This document shows, one piece after another, positions 10,344-19,552 of a stretch of DNA of 33,068 nt. Source of the stretch: Candidatus Ligilactobacillus avistercoris (GTDB lineage: Bacteria; Bacillota; Bacilli; Lactobacillales; Lactobacillaceae); assembly GCA_019119415.1 (NCBI GenBank), contig DWXB01000012.1:1-33068 (forward strand). The letters run 5' to 3'. Below the pieces are notes generated by a model. It saw only the letters and a program-made list of their open reading frames with translations. It was not told the origin of the DNA and did no database searches. A program made the position numbers and the translations under genes. Positions within the stretch are counted from its first letter, which is position 1, and the number at the start of each line of letters is the position of its first letter.

Positions 10344-10371
10344 ATTTTAACATATCCGGGAACCATTCTAA
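10344..10371 (-). promoter_or_regulatory. Possible internal promoter for the LCP gene
   Basis: The minus strand has TTAGAA (10366-10371), 16 nt, then TAAAAT (10344-10349) in the 118-nt gap between the GT4 gene and the LCP gene. A small leader hairpin, CTGTAA...TTACAG (10316-10332), follows. This would let the LCP ligase be made independently of the EPS operon. Spacing is acceptable and the hexamers moderate. Confidence 0.4.
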
Positions 10372-10377
10372 CGCTCC

Positions 10378-11445
10378 CTAGGAGAGCCACTGATTATATA
10401 TTTCTTCCATGTCCCTAGTACACTTAACAATATCGAAGTTGGCGTACTCCTGCAGGGCAACCGTCCTGTGCGGTTCCTTTTCCCTATCCGCCAGAATACG
10501 CTGTCCCCATTCATCCACGTTCTGCTTGCTGAGGACGGTTAAATTATTGCTTATTTTCGCCTCACTAGGCGTGCCTTCCTGCGATGAATACACCCTTAGC
10601 CCGTTAATCTCCGCTTCAATAATTGAGGTTGCAATCCCCTCATACCTTGTCGGCAGGACGTACGCATCCAGGGCACTCAGGTATTTCTCGGGCTCCCGGA
10701 CATTGCCCGTAAAAATTATTCCACTGCCCTGATCCTGCTGCATGATGCTTTCCTTGTACTTACCGTCCCCGATAAAAACACACTTAACCCCACGCACTCC
10801 TGCAAGCCGCTTGAAGATTTCGTTGGTGTATAACGGGTCTTTCTGGTCGTCCATCCGCGCAACGCACCCCACTAAGTACTCGTTGGGGGCTACACTAATT
10901 TTCTTCCTAATGGCATCGCGGTTTTCCTTTGAAAAAACAAATTTTCTAATGTCAAACCCGAAAATCAACTTAACGGTACTATTCCTGGTAAACATAAACT
11001 GCGCCGCTTCCCGGCTGACAGCACACTTCACGTCAATATTACTGTTAAGCCCTCTTTTTAAGAGCTGATGAACCAGTAATTTTTTCCCCAGCTGCTTGGA
11101 ACTATGCGAATGAACGATCACCTTTTTCCCCAGCTGCTTTGCCCACTTAGCTTCGAAGTAGGAAAAGGCATACGAAGAATGAATATGCACGACGTGATAG
11201 TTCTTCATCGCTTCTGTTAATTCCTTTTTATATTTAAAAAGGTGTTTTGCCTTAGGACTCAGGTGGTAGACCCTTCCCCCCATCTCCTGAATCTCCGGCT
11301 CAAAGTAATTTTCCTCCGGTGAATGAACCACAAAGTCAAACTGATAACGCGTCCTATCCAGGTTTTTATACATTCCCATCAGGAAACGCTCAATCCCGCC
11401 CATGTTCATACTCCCGGGTAAAATTTGTAAAATTCTCTCAACCAA
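10378..11445 (-). CDS. GT4-family glycosyltransferase (EPS)
   Basis: This is a cytoplasmic GT-B glycosyltransferase, about 355 residues. It opens VERILQILPGSMNMGGIERF, typical of EpsF-like GT4 enzymes, and has HIHSSYAFS, HSHSSK and a C-terminal EGIATSIIE (E-x7-E donor-site motif). It presumably adds one sugar of the EPS repeat unit; donor and linkage cannot be read from sequence. The start is chosen at TTG 11445, with AAGGGA nine nt upstream and two nt after the wzx stop. A TTG 11 codons earlier would overlap wzx and adds a basic stretch unlike the family. It is the last EPS-assembly gene before the LCP gene. Confidence 0.82.
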   Translation of the reverse strand: MVERILQILPGSMNMGGIERFLMGMYKNLDRTRYQFDFVVHSPEENYFEPEIQEMGGRVYHLSPKAKHLFKYKKELTEAMKNYHVVHIHSSYAFSYFEAKWAKQLGKKVIVHSHSSKQLGKKLLVHQLLKRGLNSNIDVKCAVSREAAQFMFTRNSTVKLIFGFDIRKFVFSKENRDAIRKKISVAPNEYLVGCVARMDDQKDPLYTNEIFKRLAGVRGVKCVFIGDGKYKESIMQQDQGSGIIFTGNVREPEKYLSALDAYVLPTRYEGIATSIIEAEINGLRVYSSQEGTPSEAKISNNLTVLSKQNVDEWGQRILADREKEPHRTVALQEYANFDIVKCTRDMEEIYNQWLS

Positions 11446-11447
11446 AA

Positions 11448-12989
11448 TTATGATTCCCTTCTTGCGGTCATTCCGCAAATGATTCTCTTTAAGAGCCCAA
11501 TCATATAATCAAAAGCGGCGTTCTTATGGTAAAACACCGTGAACAACACGTTATAAAGAAACACACTAAGAATAATATTAACAACTATCTGTAATAATAC
11601 GTTTGATACGTTCCACAAAACAAAAATGGAAATAAGCCTGATTACCGCAACGCTCACGACTGCCGTGACCGTATACTTAATGAACACCTTATAGTACTCA
11701 AAAACGCTTGAGCGGAGCCCATACCTGTATAAAATCAGCGGTTCAATCCAGAGGTTCAAACACGTCATACTGATGATGGTCCCCAGCAACGTTCCCAGGA
11801 TTCCCAGGTGCTTTGCCAGAATGATGGAAAAACCAACGTTGACCACCGCTTCAATTAACGGCAAAAACCGGTCATACCAGTAGATTCCCAACGCATCCCG
11901 GTAAGTCAACACCGGCCTTCTCATCTGATAAATGTAAAAGTTCAGGACAATGGCAATCAGCACACTCTCTTTTAGAACGAAGACGCTTCCGACCCATATC
12001 CTGATGAACGGGTTAAAGACCATATACAGGCAACACGAAACAAACGAAATCAGCCAAAAACTAAGAAAGAACACCTTTTCAAAGTTGTCTTTTAGTTTTC
12101 CGGTCGTCTCCGCCCCCAGGTTCCCCACGCTGGCAATTACCGAGTTAAAAATCTGCCCAAAAACGATGTTTAGTGCGTTGGTCACCATCTGGTAGTTTGA
12201 ATACTTCCCCACTTCAACGATCCCAGAGAACCTGGAGATAACAATGTTATCAGTTGACGTGACCACCGTCCCACCAATCTTGTGCAGGCTCATTGCGTAC
12301 GTATTCTTCGCGATTAACTTGAGGGTCTTGGAATCTAACTTCTTCGTATCCTTCTCCAGCAAATACGGATACATTTTATCCGCCTTTTTTGAAATCAAAA
12401 AGTTCTGAACGAACGTGAAGAAGATCATTACCAGGAGGTATACGACGTAGTTCCTGGTAACCACCAACAGGATCCCTTGAATGATATTCATTATTACAAA
12501 CGAGGCATACGTATACACGACGGTAATGTGCCTGTATTGATCCGCAACGATTAGTGACTTTTTGTACGAGTAAAAGTAGGAGATTGAACTATTAATGATA
12601 AACAGGATAAAAATTAGGTCTAAGTGGTGAATATTCCCCCGGTGCACAAAAAAGGGCAGGGTCGGCACGAGCAGTACCCCAACAGCAAAAACAACAATGC
12701 CAATGGAAATATAGGCCCGCTTATAGAGCTTCATTAACGCCTTAATCTGTTCGACATCGTTTTCGGCTAGGGGTTTATATAAGCTATAATTAATCGCCGA
12801 CCCGATCCCTAGTTCCGTTAACGACAGGGCCGAAACGATACTCGTAAATAGACTGTCCACCCCCAGATAATCCTTGGAGAGCGTGTGCACGAATACAATC
12901 CGTAGTATAAAACTAGCTAATAGCCCAAAAACCTGCCCCACTACGGCATATATAATATTTTTTACTGAGTTTTTTGTTCTGCTTTCCAA
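11448..12989 (-). CDS. wzx: Wzx-type polysaccharide flippase
   Basis: This 513-residue, very hydrophobic protein has about 12-14 membrane segments and belongs to the polysaccharide_synt/MATE-like flippases. The opening KNIIYAVVGQVFGLLASFIL and the sequence LGVDSLFTSIVSALSLTELG are characteristic of Gram-positive Wzx. It would move lipid-linked repeat units across the membrane for Wzy. The start is TTG 12989, five nt after the wzy stop, whose last codons (AGTAGG) also provide the ribosome site. Its sequence is more AT-rich than the housekeeping genes, as usual for serotype-specific EPS genes. Length is normal. Confidence 0.85.
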   Translation of the reverse strand: MESRTKNSVKNIIYAVVGQVFGLLASFILRIVFVHTLSKDYLGVDSLFTSIVSALSLTELGIGSAINYSLYKPLAENDVEQIKALMKLYKRAYISIGIVVFAVGVLLVPTLPFFVHRGNIHHLDLIFILFIINSSISYFYSYKKSLIVADQYRHITVVYTYASFVIMNIIQGILLVVTRNYVVYLLVMIFFTFVQNFLISKKADKMYPYLLEKDTKKLDSKTLKLIAKNTYAMSLHKIGGTVVTSTDNIVISRFSGIVEVGKYSNYQMVTNALNIVFGQIFNSVIASVGNLGAETTGKLKDNFEKVFFLSFWLISFVSCCLYMVFNPFIRIWVGSVFVLKESVLIAIVLNFYIYQMRRPVLTYRDALGIYWYDRFLPLIEAVVNVGFSIILAKHLGILGTLLGTIISMTCLNLWIEPLILYRYGLRSSVFEYYKVFIKYTVTAVVSVAVIRLISIFVLWNVSNVLLQIVVNIILSVFLYNVLFTVFYHKNAAFDYMIGLLKRIICGMTARRES

Positions 12990-12994
12990 TATTA

Positions 12995-14125
12995 TTACCT
13001 ACTCATAAATATCCTTAACGGAACCGGATAATCATTGTAAATCGTTGAATAGTTGAAGTAGCTCAATTCGCCGGAGAAAATCGTGAATAAGAAGCAGAAA
13101 ACAACGAGCGCTATCCCCAAACAAATCTTCCTATTCCCTGTTATTATTTTTCCTTCAATCCCGTCTGCCAATAGCAACGGAACAAACTGGTAAAAGTAAT
13201 ACGACAACCTGGCGACGTACACAAACCGCATCCCGATAATTGAGAAACAAATCCCGATCATTATCAAAGTCAGGTATTTATTCATGTACTCTGGCATTTT
13301 ATCCCTTGAGCCGTGAAAGAGGGCAATAACAAGAAGGTAAAAGGCCAGGTTGATAAACGGTCCCAGCATCAACCGCAGCTGGACCTTTTGGAAAATTGCC
13401 AGGTAGATTGCGTACTTTACGAAAACCGGAATCTTTACTATGAGTTCGATACACGGGACAATAAAGACCGCCAACATGCAGGCCGCCCCGACCGAATAAG
13501 CTAACTTCCGGGCGCTGAACCGCGCGTTCCGCACAACGACAAAAATTATTCCGATGATAAGGGCCGAAACGTGAAAGAGGCTCGCCAAAAAGGTTAGGCC
13601 GCAAAAAAGCAGATACCTCTTTTTCTGTAAGGCAAAATATGCGAAGGACATGATTAACATTGCCATGTACTGCTTTAAAATGTTGCACGACACGGCAAAA
13701 AAGCCCGCTAACAGCCATATCATCACCGAGTAGCGCGGGTTCGCTGAATGCTTCCTAAAAATCATCCACAGCATTAAAACAAAAATTGCCGTGGTGACAA
13801 AGAAGATGGTGTATGACCCCCCGATGTACTTTTGTACCAGGTAGCATAACGCTTGAAAGGCGTTCTGATACCTGAACGTTATGACTGCTTTCAGAGAACT
13901 GAAGTAACTGAGAATCTCGTTGTATAGAACATAGTAGACTTCACCGTCCGATGAAAAATTACAACTAATCGCGGAGACAACGCCCAGGGCAATCAGGCTA
14001 ACCAGCGCCCCCCGTTTTTTATTGTGCTTAAAAAGGCGATTACAAAACAGGAGGAACGCAACAACCAGCAAGCATACTAACGTATACTTCAAAGAAAAAA
14101 CAAACATCCTTGTTACTCGTGGCAT
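12995..14125 (-). CDS. wzy: Wzy-like EPS polymerase (EpsG family)
   Basis: This 376-residue integral membrane protein has about 10-11 predicted hydrophobic helices. Its pattern fits EpsG-type polymerases: an early SSDGEVYYVLYNEI motif after the third helix, a central loop, and GMRFVYVARLSYYF near the C-terminus. Such enzymes join flipped repeat units into polymer on the outer membrane face. Assignment rests on topology and on its position between the Stealth and wzx genes, because Wzy sequences diverge strongly. The ATG has AGGAGG six nt upstream, and the gap to the Stealth gene is 14 nt. Confidence 0.75.
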   Translation of the reverse strand: MPRVTRMFVFSLKYTLVCLLVVAFLLFCNRLFKHNKKRGALVSLIALGVVSAISCNFSSDGEVYYVLYNEILSYFSSLKAVITFRYQNAFQALCYLVQKYIGGSYTIFFVTTAIFVLMLWMIFRKHSANPRYSVMIWLLAGFFAVSCNILKQYMAMLIMSFAYFALQKKRYLLFCGLTFLASLFHVSALIIGIIFVVVRNARFSARKLAYSVGAACMLAVFIVPCIELIVKIPVFVKYAIYLAIFQKVQLRLMLGPFINLAFYLLVIALFHGSRDKMPEYMNKYLTLIMIGICFSIIGMRFVYVARLSYYFYQFVPLLLADGIEGKIITGNRKICLGIALVVFCFLFTIFSGELSYFNYSTIYNDYPVPLRIFMSR

Positions 14126-14139
14126 AGTGCTCCTCCTAT

Positions 14140-15123
14140 CTACAATTCAAAGGCCGACTTTTCCGCGAACTTTAACCCGTACAGCTCCCGTAACCTTTGG
14201 GTGCTGCTATCAAAGACCGCCGCGTCAACCTTAGCGGTATCGTTGATACAGATAACCTTATGCGTCCCCTTTTTAATATCCTTCTCGATCTTCTGCAACT
14301 GGGTTAAATCATACTTCTTCCCAAAGCGGTAACTCCTTGGCTTGAAATTTCCTAGCGCCAATTCCTGGTACCGGATTCCGTTAATGGAGACATCCTCCGT
14401 ACCCCGGAACCGGTTGCGCATCGTCCGTTCCACGTAGTCATGATTATCACTTATAAACCGCTGAAAGCTGCTCCTCGTAAACGAAAAGGGAATATGCGGG
14501 TCCACAAACCGCGTAAAGCGCGGCCATGGAAGGAGGCACAGACTTAACACGTTCCAGTAACCATACTTAAGATTGAAGTACTTAAAGGGTGCCTTTAGCA
14601 TGACCCGCTTCTTGTTAAACCTTCTGTTGACGGTAATCACGTTGTTAGCGGTGATGTGGTCAAAGTCCTCGATGGGCATAATCGCATTCTGGGCGGCAAT
14701 GTCCTTAGGAAGACCCGTTCGCATGTCAAAGAAATCATCCGGCTTGACGTAATCATTTAAAAAGATGTCGTCGTTAAACACCACAAAATGTTCCGCAAGG
14801 CCGGCAATATTGTTAATACTGAGCTCAATGACGTTCGAATTAAAGGTCGGTAAGTACTTCTCTGCGATGATGTCCGTGTGGTCAACCACCACGACCTTTT
14901 CGGCATCCCTATTAAACCAGCGGGGAAGCTGATTGTCGGTGATTAAATAAATTTTATGCACCCACGGCGCGTATTTTTCAACCGCCCTAAACCAGTACTT
15001 AAATATCCCGTAGTCGCGAAAGCGCTCATCACTTTCCTCCTTGAGGAAGGGCTTCCTCTTGGAGATTAGCTGGGGATCACTTCCATCTACCCATGTCACC
15101 ACGAAGTCTATATTAAAGTCCAT
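14140..15123 (-). CDS. Stealth-family sugar-1-phosphate transferase
   Basis: This 327-residue protein is a Stealth enzyme. CR1 IDFVVTWVDGSDP is at residues 5-17. CR2 includes FRDYGIFKYWFRAVEKYAPW (35-54) and FVVFNDDIFL (113-122). CR3 is FVDPHIPFSFTRSSFQ (206-221) and CR4 is KVICINDT (289-296). Family members transfer hexose-1-phosphate or GlcNAc-1-phosphate from nucleotide sugars, making phosphodiester-linked capsules, and include the human GlcNAc-1-phosphotransferase homologue. It implies that the polymer here contains phosphodiester-linked sugars (inference). The ATG has only a weak ribosome site (AAGTAG) overlapping the end of the upstream GT4 gene. Confidence 0.88.
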   Translation of the reverse strand: MDFNIDFVVTWVDGSDPQLISKRKPFLKEESDERFRDYGIFKYWFRAVEKYAPWVHKIYLITDNQLPRWFNRDAEKVVVVDHTDIIAEKYLPTFNSNVIELSINNIAGLAEHFVVFNDDIFLNDYVKPDDFFDMRTGLPKDIAAQNAIMPIEDFDHITANNVITVNRRFNKKRVMLKAPFKYFNLKYGYWNVLSLCLLPWPRFTRFVDPHIPFSFTRSSFQRFISDNHDYVERTMRNRFRGTEDVSINGIRYQELALGNFKPRSYRFGKKYDLTQLQKIEKDIKKGTHKVICINDTAKVDAAVFDSSTQRLRELYGLKFAEKSAFEL

Positions 15124-15133
15124 AACACTACTT

Positions 15134-16240
15134 CTACTTTCTGTATTCGCCCATTAAATCCCTGTAAACGTTATTGGTTTTGTCTAACATCCCTTGAATT
15201 TTAAAATCCTGTTCGTACAAACGCCGGGAATTTTCGCCCATCTTGGCTAGTAACCCTGGCTTATTAACCGCTTCTTCCAGGCACCGGCCAATGCTCTCCC
15301 GGGTATTATCCACGCGAAAACCGTTAGCGGCACTGACAATTTCAGGAATCCCCCCAACATTTGAGGCGATGATTGGCTTCCCGAGCGGAAGTGCCTCTAT
15401 CAGTGAGATTGGCAACCCCTCAAAGTTAGAAATCAGCACCACAACGTCGGCGCGCTCATAATACCGCGTTACGTCCTTGACGGCGCCCATAAAAGAGAAC
15501 GTCGCAGTCGCTGAACCAACAAGCTGCTTGCACTTCTCGAGAAACTCCCCTTCCCCCAAAAAAGTAACGTGTACCCTACCTGAAAGGGCGCTCTTTTTTA
15601 TCGTATTAATTAATAATTCCTGGTTCTTGGGCGTGGCAAACCGCGCCGCCATGCAAAGTTCTAGTTTGTCAGTGGCGTGCTCCTCAGGGGGCCACTGTTG
15701 ATCCTCAACCCCGTTATGGATGACGATTCCCTTATTTTTCTTTTGGAATCCCCTTAGTTGGGTGTTCCATAAATCCCGGTCGAACCGTGAAACAAAGATT
15801 ATTTTATCGGTAAAGGGAACCAGGGCCCGTTCGACTATTTTGGCAAACCGCTCCCGGTTCTTCCCCACTCCTGGGGTGAAGGAGCTGCCGTGAACCGTAA
15901 AAAGGACTTTCACGTTCAGCCCAATTGAAGCAATCCTTCCCACCGTTCCCGCAACGGTCGAATGGAGGTGAACAATGTCAGGCTTGGAGCGCTTGAGAAT
16001 CTTCCGGAGCTTACCCACGGTGATTAACACCTTATCTGGCCTTAAACTATTGGTCAGCGTTGCTACCTGGTAGACCTTGACCTGGGGGAAGTTCTGTCGC
16101 ACGTCATCCACCAGTCGGCCACACTCGCCGACAACCAGCTCGACGACATTTCCCCGCGTAACCTGGTCCTTAATTAGACTAAACACGTGGGATTGTGCGC
16201 CCCCCCATGTCCCTTTAGTAATTACGTATACGATCTTCAT
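15134..16240 (-). CDS. GT4-family glycosyltransferase (EPS)
   Basis: This 368-residue GT-B glycosyltransferase is cytoplasmic. It opens MKIVYVITKGTWGGAQSHVF, with the acceptor-side glycine-rich loop WGGAQ, and has HLHSTVAG, TVHGSSF and the donor-site motif FEGLPISLIEALPLGKPII (E-x7-E). It probably adds the second or later sugar after the priming enzyme; the sugar is unknown. Its ATG overlaps the phosphoglycosyltransferase stop by one base (TAATG), indicating coupled translation. Full length. Confidence 0.87.
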   Translation of the reverse strand: MKIVYVITKGTWGGAQSHVFSLIKDQVTRGNVVELVVGECGRLVDDVRQNFPQVKVYQVATLTNSLRPDKVLITVGKLRKILKRSKPDIVHLHSTVAGTVGRIASIGLNVKVLFTVHGSSFTPGVGKNRERFAKIVERALVPFTDKIIFVSRFDRDLWNTQLRGFQKKNKGIVIHNGVEDQQWPPEEHATDKLELCMAARFATPKNQELLINTIKKSALSGRVHVTFLGEGEFLEKCKQLVGSATATFSFMGAVKDVTRYYERADVVVLISNFEGLPISLIEALPLGKPIIASNVGGIPEIVSAANGFRVDNTRESIGRCLEEAVNKPGLLAKMGENSRRLYEQDFKIQGMLDKTNNVYRDLMGEYRK

Positions 16241-16977
16241 TACCTTGCTCCATCACCTGTTAAAACAACGCGCACCGTTTCGAGGATAATCTTGAGGTCC
16301 TCCTTCAAACTGATGTTATCCATGTAATACTTATCAAGCTTGTATTTCTCCTCAGGAGTAACGTCATACCCGCCGTGAACCTGAGCGTAGCCGCTTAGCC
16401 CGGGGAGAACCCGGAGCCGTTGCTCAAACCCCTTAACTTCCTCACTGAACTTTTCGGTTAATTCGGGCCGTTCCGGGCGCGGGCCAATCATACTCATGTC
16501 CCCCTTGATAACGCTCCATAGTTGGGGCAGCTCATCAATCCGTGTTTTGCGGATAAACTTGCCGACCCGTGTTACCCGGGAATCGTTCTTTGATGCCCAC
16601 ACAGCCCCGCTATTCTTTTCAGCATTCGTATACATTGAGCGTAACTTGGTTACCTTAAACCGTTTCCCCATTAACCCAACGCGTTCTTGGCTGTAGAACA
16701 TACTCCCCGGGGTTTCCAACTTAACCAAAACCCCGAAAAGTAACACGATTGGGCCCGTTACAACCATTAATCCGCTCGCTGATAAAACGTCAAATAGCCG
16801 TTTAACCGGTAAATAAGCGCTTTTAAGCGGTGCCTTCAGCTTGCGCTCGTACGAATAGCTGGTGGACACCTCCTCGGTCGCCTCAACCCTTTTCTGTTTT
16901 AGTGCCTGGCGTTCAGCTGGTTGAACCCGGCTTAACCGTCGGACTTGGGAAATTCCCTTTGGTACGTTACTTCTCAC
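16240..16977 (-). CDS. Priming phosphoglycosyltransferase (undecaprenyl-phosphate sugar-1-P transferase)
   Basis: This 245-residue monotopic phosphoglycosyltransferase starts the repeat unit on undecaprenyl phosphate. A basic N-terminal extension of about 55 residues precedes YLPVKRLFDVLSASGL. The re-entrant membrane helix is at about 62-88, followed by the catalytic Asp-Glu pair in TRIDELPQLW (D148, E149) and SMIGPRPERPE. It lacks the four-helix N-terminal domain of WbaP/CpsE-type enzymes, so it is the short PglC-like form. The start is GTG 16977 overlapping the epimerase stop (GTGA). AGAGG lies unusually close to this GTG, so coupling may drive initiation. Confidence 0.9.
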   Translation of the reverse strand: MRSNVPKGISQVRRLSRVQPAERQALKQKRVEATEEVSTSYSYERKLKAPLKSAYLPVKRLFDVLSASGLMVVTGPIVLLFGVLVKLETPGSMFYSQERVGLMGKRFKVTKLRSMYTNAEKNSGAVWASKNDSRVTRVGKFIRKTRIDELPQLWSVIKGDMSMIGPRPERPELTEKFSEEVKGFEQRLRVLPGLSGYAQVHGGYDVTPEEKYKLDKYYMDNISLKEDLKIILETVRVVLTGDGAR

Positions 16978-17933
16978 GCCTCTGCATCTCTTTCGTTGTC
17001 ACCGTAATCCCAGTACTTCTTTAACCCGGTTTCAATGTCATAAACCGGCTTGTAGCCTAAGCCCGCTAACTTACTAATATCAGCATATGAGTACTTAATA
17101 TCACCCTGCCGGGCAGCTTCCTGCTTGACAGCGAGCTTCTTTCCCGTAATCCTCTCGTACGCCGCAATCATATCGTTAACGCTTGTCTTCTTCCCGGCAG
17201 CAATGTTGTACACGCCGTGGGCTTCGGCCGCCTTATCTCCGCGAGTCAACAGAAGCAGCGCATTAATAACATCATCAATGTAAACGAAGTCCCGCACCTG
17301 TTCACCATCACCGTAGAGGGTGAACGTCTTCCCCTCGCGAATGCAGTCCGTAATAATCGAAATGACTCCTGAATACGGGGAAGCAGGGTTCTGCTTGGGA
17401 CCAAAAACATTGAAAAACCGCACCGCAACCGTTGGGAGACCGTACAAATTACCGTAGTCAATCATGTAGCGTTCCGACGCGAACTTGTCGATTGCATACG
17501 GTGTTAACGGCTTAATTCGTGACAGTTCCGTCTTTGGTAGCTGCGGGTCGTCCCCGTAAACCGCGGCCGAGGACGCAAACAGAATTTTCTTAACCGGCAG
17601 TTTCCGCTTCCGAATGACCTCTAGCAGAAAAACGTTTGCCTCCTGGTTGACCTGGTGGGTTTCGTACGGGCGGGCAACTGAATCCGCCACGCTCGCAACC
17701 CCGGCAAATAAGTAAATATAATCAAACTTGTTCTTTACTAATAAGTGTTCCATGAACTCCTTATTAGTAATCGACTCCTCGTAAAACGTCACCTGGTCCG
17801 AATCCGGAATGTTTTCAACTAACCCCATTGATAAATCATCAACGATTGTGACCCTGTCTCCCTGGGCGACTAAGCGGTCTGCAAGGTTTGAGCCGATAAA
17901 CCCCGCACCACCAGTAATTAAAACGCTACTCAT
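16974..17933 (-). CDS. NAD-dependent nucleotide-sugar epimerase (extended SDR)
   Basis: This 319-residue extended short-chain dehydrogenase has the NAD-binding GGAGFIG at residues 8-14, catalytic SSAAVYG around residues 121-127 and the Tyr-x3-Lys pair YAIDK (Y146, K150). It resembles UDP-hexose or UDP-N-acetylhexosamine 4-epimerases (GalE/WbpP-like); a dehydratase is less likely. It probably supplies a nucleotide sugar, such as UDP-Gal, UDP-GalNAc or a related donor, for the repeat unit. The ATG has AAAGGA nine nt upstream. It sits between the CpsBCD regulatory genes and the priming transferase. Confidence 0.85.
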   Translation of the reverse strand: MSSVLITGGAGFIGSNLADRLVAQGDRVTIVDDLSMGLVENIPDSDQVTFYEESITNKEFMEHLLVKNKFDYIYLFAGVASVADSVARPYETHQVNQEANVFLLEVIRKRKLPVKKILFASSAAVYGDDPQLPKTELSRIKPLTPYAIDKFASERYMIDYGNLYGLPTVAVRFFNVFGPKQNPASPYSGVISIITDCIREGKTFTLYGDGEQVRDFVYIDDVINALLLLTRGDKAAEAHGVYNIAAGKKTSVNDMIAAYERITGKKLAVKQEAARQGDIKYSYADISKLAGLGYKPVYDIETGLKKYWDYGDNERDAEA

Positions 17934-17948
17934 AAACAGTTATCCTTT

Positions 17949-18743
17949 CTATTTCCTGCTCTTAAAAAGCTTATCCCATAAACTCTTTTTCTTCATTCGA
18001 ATCGCTTGAATTTCTGGTACCGGGACATCCTCGCCGTTTAAAATCGCCTTGGCATTTCCAGTATATGTAACCGCCTTGTCACGGTCATTATCAGCCAGTT
18101 TCTGATAAGCAGCACTCATCCGGCTCCTTCTCCCCTTATACGCGTGGGCGTCCGAAGAAAAGGTTGTGCCAAGGTTGGCATCAATAATCTCCTGTGTTAA
18201 CTGGGTAACATGCTCACCAAAGGCGTCCAGGTAACTGCTTGCCGTTAGTTGGGTCAAGCACCCAGCCCTAACCATGTCATAGAGCAACTGATGATTGCGT
18301 TGGATCCCCTGATTCCGCTCAGGATGAACGATTACCGGGGTAATTCCCCGGGTTTGCAACTCCGGCAAGATGTTGCGCATAAAATATTCCGGAACGTGCG
18401 TATGGGGGAACTCCAACATAAGGTAGCGGTTCCCCGCATCAGCATATAAAACGTCGTCATGGTCGATTGCTTCAATCAGGTGCTCCGTTAAGTGCACTTC
18501 CTGTCCCGGAAAAACCTTCAGCGGAATTTGCTCCTGCTCGAGGGCCTGCTGGAACGCCTGCGTTCTTTCAACTACATCCTTTTTATGATTAACATAGTTG
18601 CTATCCATGTGATGGGGCGTGAGTAACATGTGCGTTACCCCGTCCGCAACTGCTTCTTGGGCTAATTCCAGGGAAGTTGCTAAGTCCGGGGAGCCATCGT
18701 CGACGCCCGGTAAGATGTGCGAATGTAAATCAACCAGTGTCAT
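17949..18743 (-). CDS. cpsB: CpsB-type PHP-family protein-tyrosine phosphatase
   Basis: This 264-residue metal-dependent phosphatase of the PHP family has the N-terminal metal-binding DLHSHILPGVDDG (H7, H9) with further ligands in TPHH, HPERN and SSDAHAYKG. It should dephosphorylate the tyrosine tail of CpsD, cycling polymer length control. The C-terminal KKKSLWDKLFKSRK is strongly basic and may touch the membrane. Its start overlaps the cpsD stop (TAATG). Length is normal. Confidence 0.9.
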   Translation of the reverse strand: MTLVDLHSHILPGVDDGSPDLATSLELAQEAVADGVTHMLLTPHHMDSNYVNHKKDVVERTQAFQQALEQEQIPLKVFPGQEVHLTEHLIEAIDHDDVLYADAGNRYLMLEFPHTHVPEYFMRNILPELQTRGITPVIVHPERNQGIQRNHQLLYDMVRAGCLTQLTASSYLDAFGEHVTQLTQEIIDANLGTTFSSDAHAYKGRRSRMSAAYQKLADNDRDKAVTYTGNAKAILNGEDVPVPEIQAIRMKKKSLWDKLFKSRK

Positions 18744-19549
18744 TACTTTCTCCCTCTTTTTTTCGAGCCCCTTCTTGAAGAATCGCTACTCCCATAGTAG
18801 CTGCTGGCGTAATATCCCCCGTAATAGCCACCATAATAGCCGCTTGCCTTTTGGGCGGTAAACCTGTTCATAATGACCCCCAAAATGTTGGCGTTCACCT
18901 GCTTGAGGAGCTTAACGGCGCTGGTCACCGCATCCTTGGTTGCGATTCCCTGGGGCACGACCAACGCAACGCCGTCTGCCCGGGCGGCAACAATCTGGCC
19001 ATCAGTAACCGTATCAACCGGAGGGGCATCCAGAATAATGAAATCGTACTTCTCCTTTAAGAAATCCAATAATTGGCTTAACCGGTCGGACCCCAGCAAT
19101 TCCGCCGGGTTTGGTGGAATCGGGCCGCTCGTTAAAACGTCTAAGTTTTCGACCTCCGTTTTATCAATCATCTCAGAAATATTCACTGTCCTGGACGAGG
19201 AAGTAATGATGTTCGATAGGCCATAGCGGTTTGACACGTGAAATGTCCGGTGAACCGTTGGTCGCCGCAAGTCAGCATCAACCAACAGTACCCGCTTCTT
19301 TTCCTCTGCCCAGGTAATTGCCAGGTTGGCACTGACCGTTGATTTTCCTTCAGACGGCAGGGCCGACATAATTGCTAGGATTTTAAAATTCGGGTCTAGG
19401 AACGAAAACTTCAGGTTGGTCCGAATCGTCCGGTACTGTTCTGAAATCCCTGACTTCGGGTCGTCGCGGGTAATTAACGCGACCCCGTACTTCATGCTAT
19501 CCTCGTCAAGCTTTGTTTTATTCTTTTTAAACCGATCAAAAAGTCCCAT
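18743..19549 (-). CDS. cpsD: CpsD-type tyrosine autokinase (BY-kinase)
   Basis: This 268-residue bacterial tyrosine kinase acts with CpsC at the membrane. Walker A ALPSEGKST is at residues 63-71 (Lys69), Walker A' VLLVDADLRRP starts at 87, and Walker B FIILDAPP is at 170-177. The C-terminal tail carries four Tyr-Tyr pairs (residues 238-252) spaced by Gly/Ala/Ser, the autophosphorylation cluster, followed by a basic end. The ATG at 19549 has GGAGG nine nt upstream. A TTG one codon earlier is also possible. It starts directly after the cpsC stop. The enzyme is separate from its transmembrane activator, as in Gram-positives. Confidence 0.92.
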   Translation of the reverse strand: MGLFDRFKKNKTKLDEDSMKYGVALITRDDPKSGISEQYRTIRTNLKFSFLDPNFKILAIMSALPSEGKSTVSANLAITWAEEKKRVLLVDADLRRPTVHRTFHVSNRYGLSNIITSSSRTVNISEMIDKTEVENLDVLTSGPIPPNPAELLGSDRLSQLLDFLKEKYDFIILDAPPVDTVTDGQIVAARADGVALVVPQGIATKDAVTSAVKLLKQVNANILGVIMNRFTAQKASGYYGGYYGGYYASSYYGSSDSSRRGSKKRGRK

Positions 19550-19552
19550 CAA

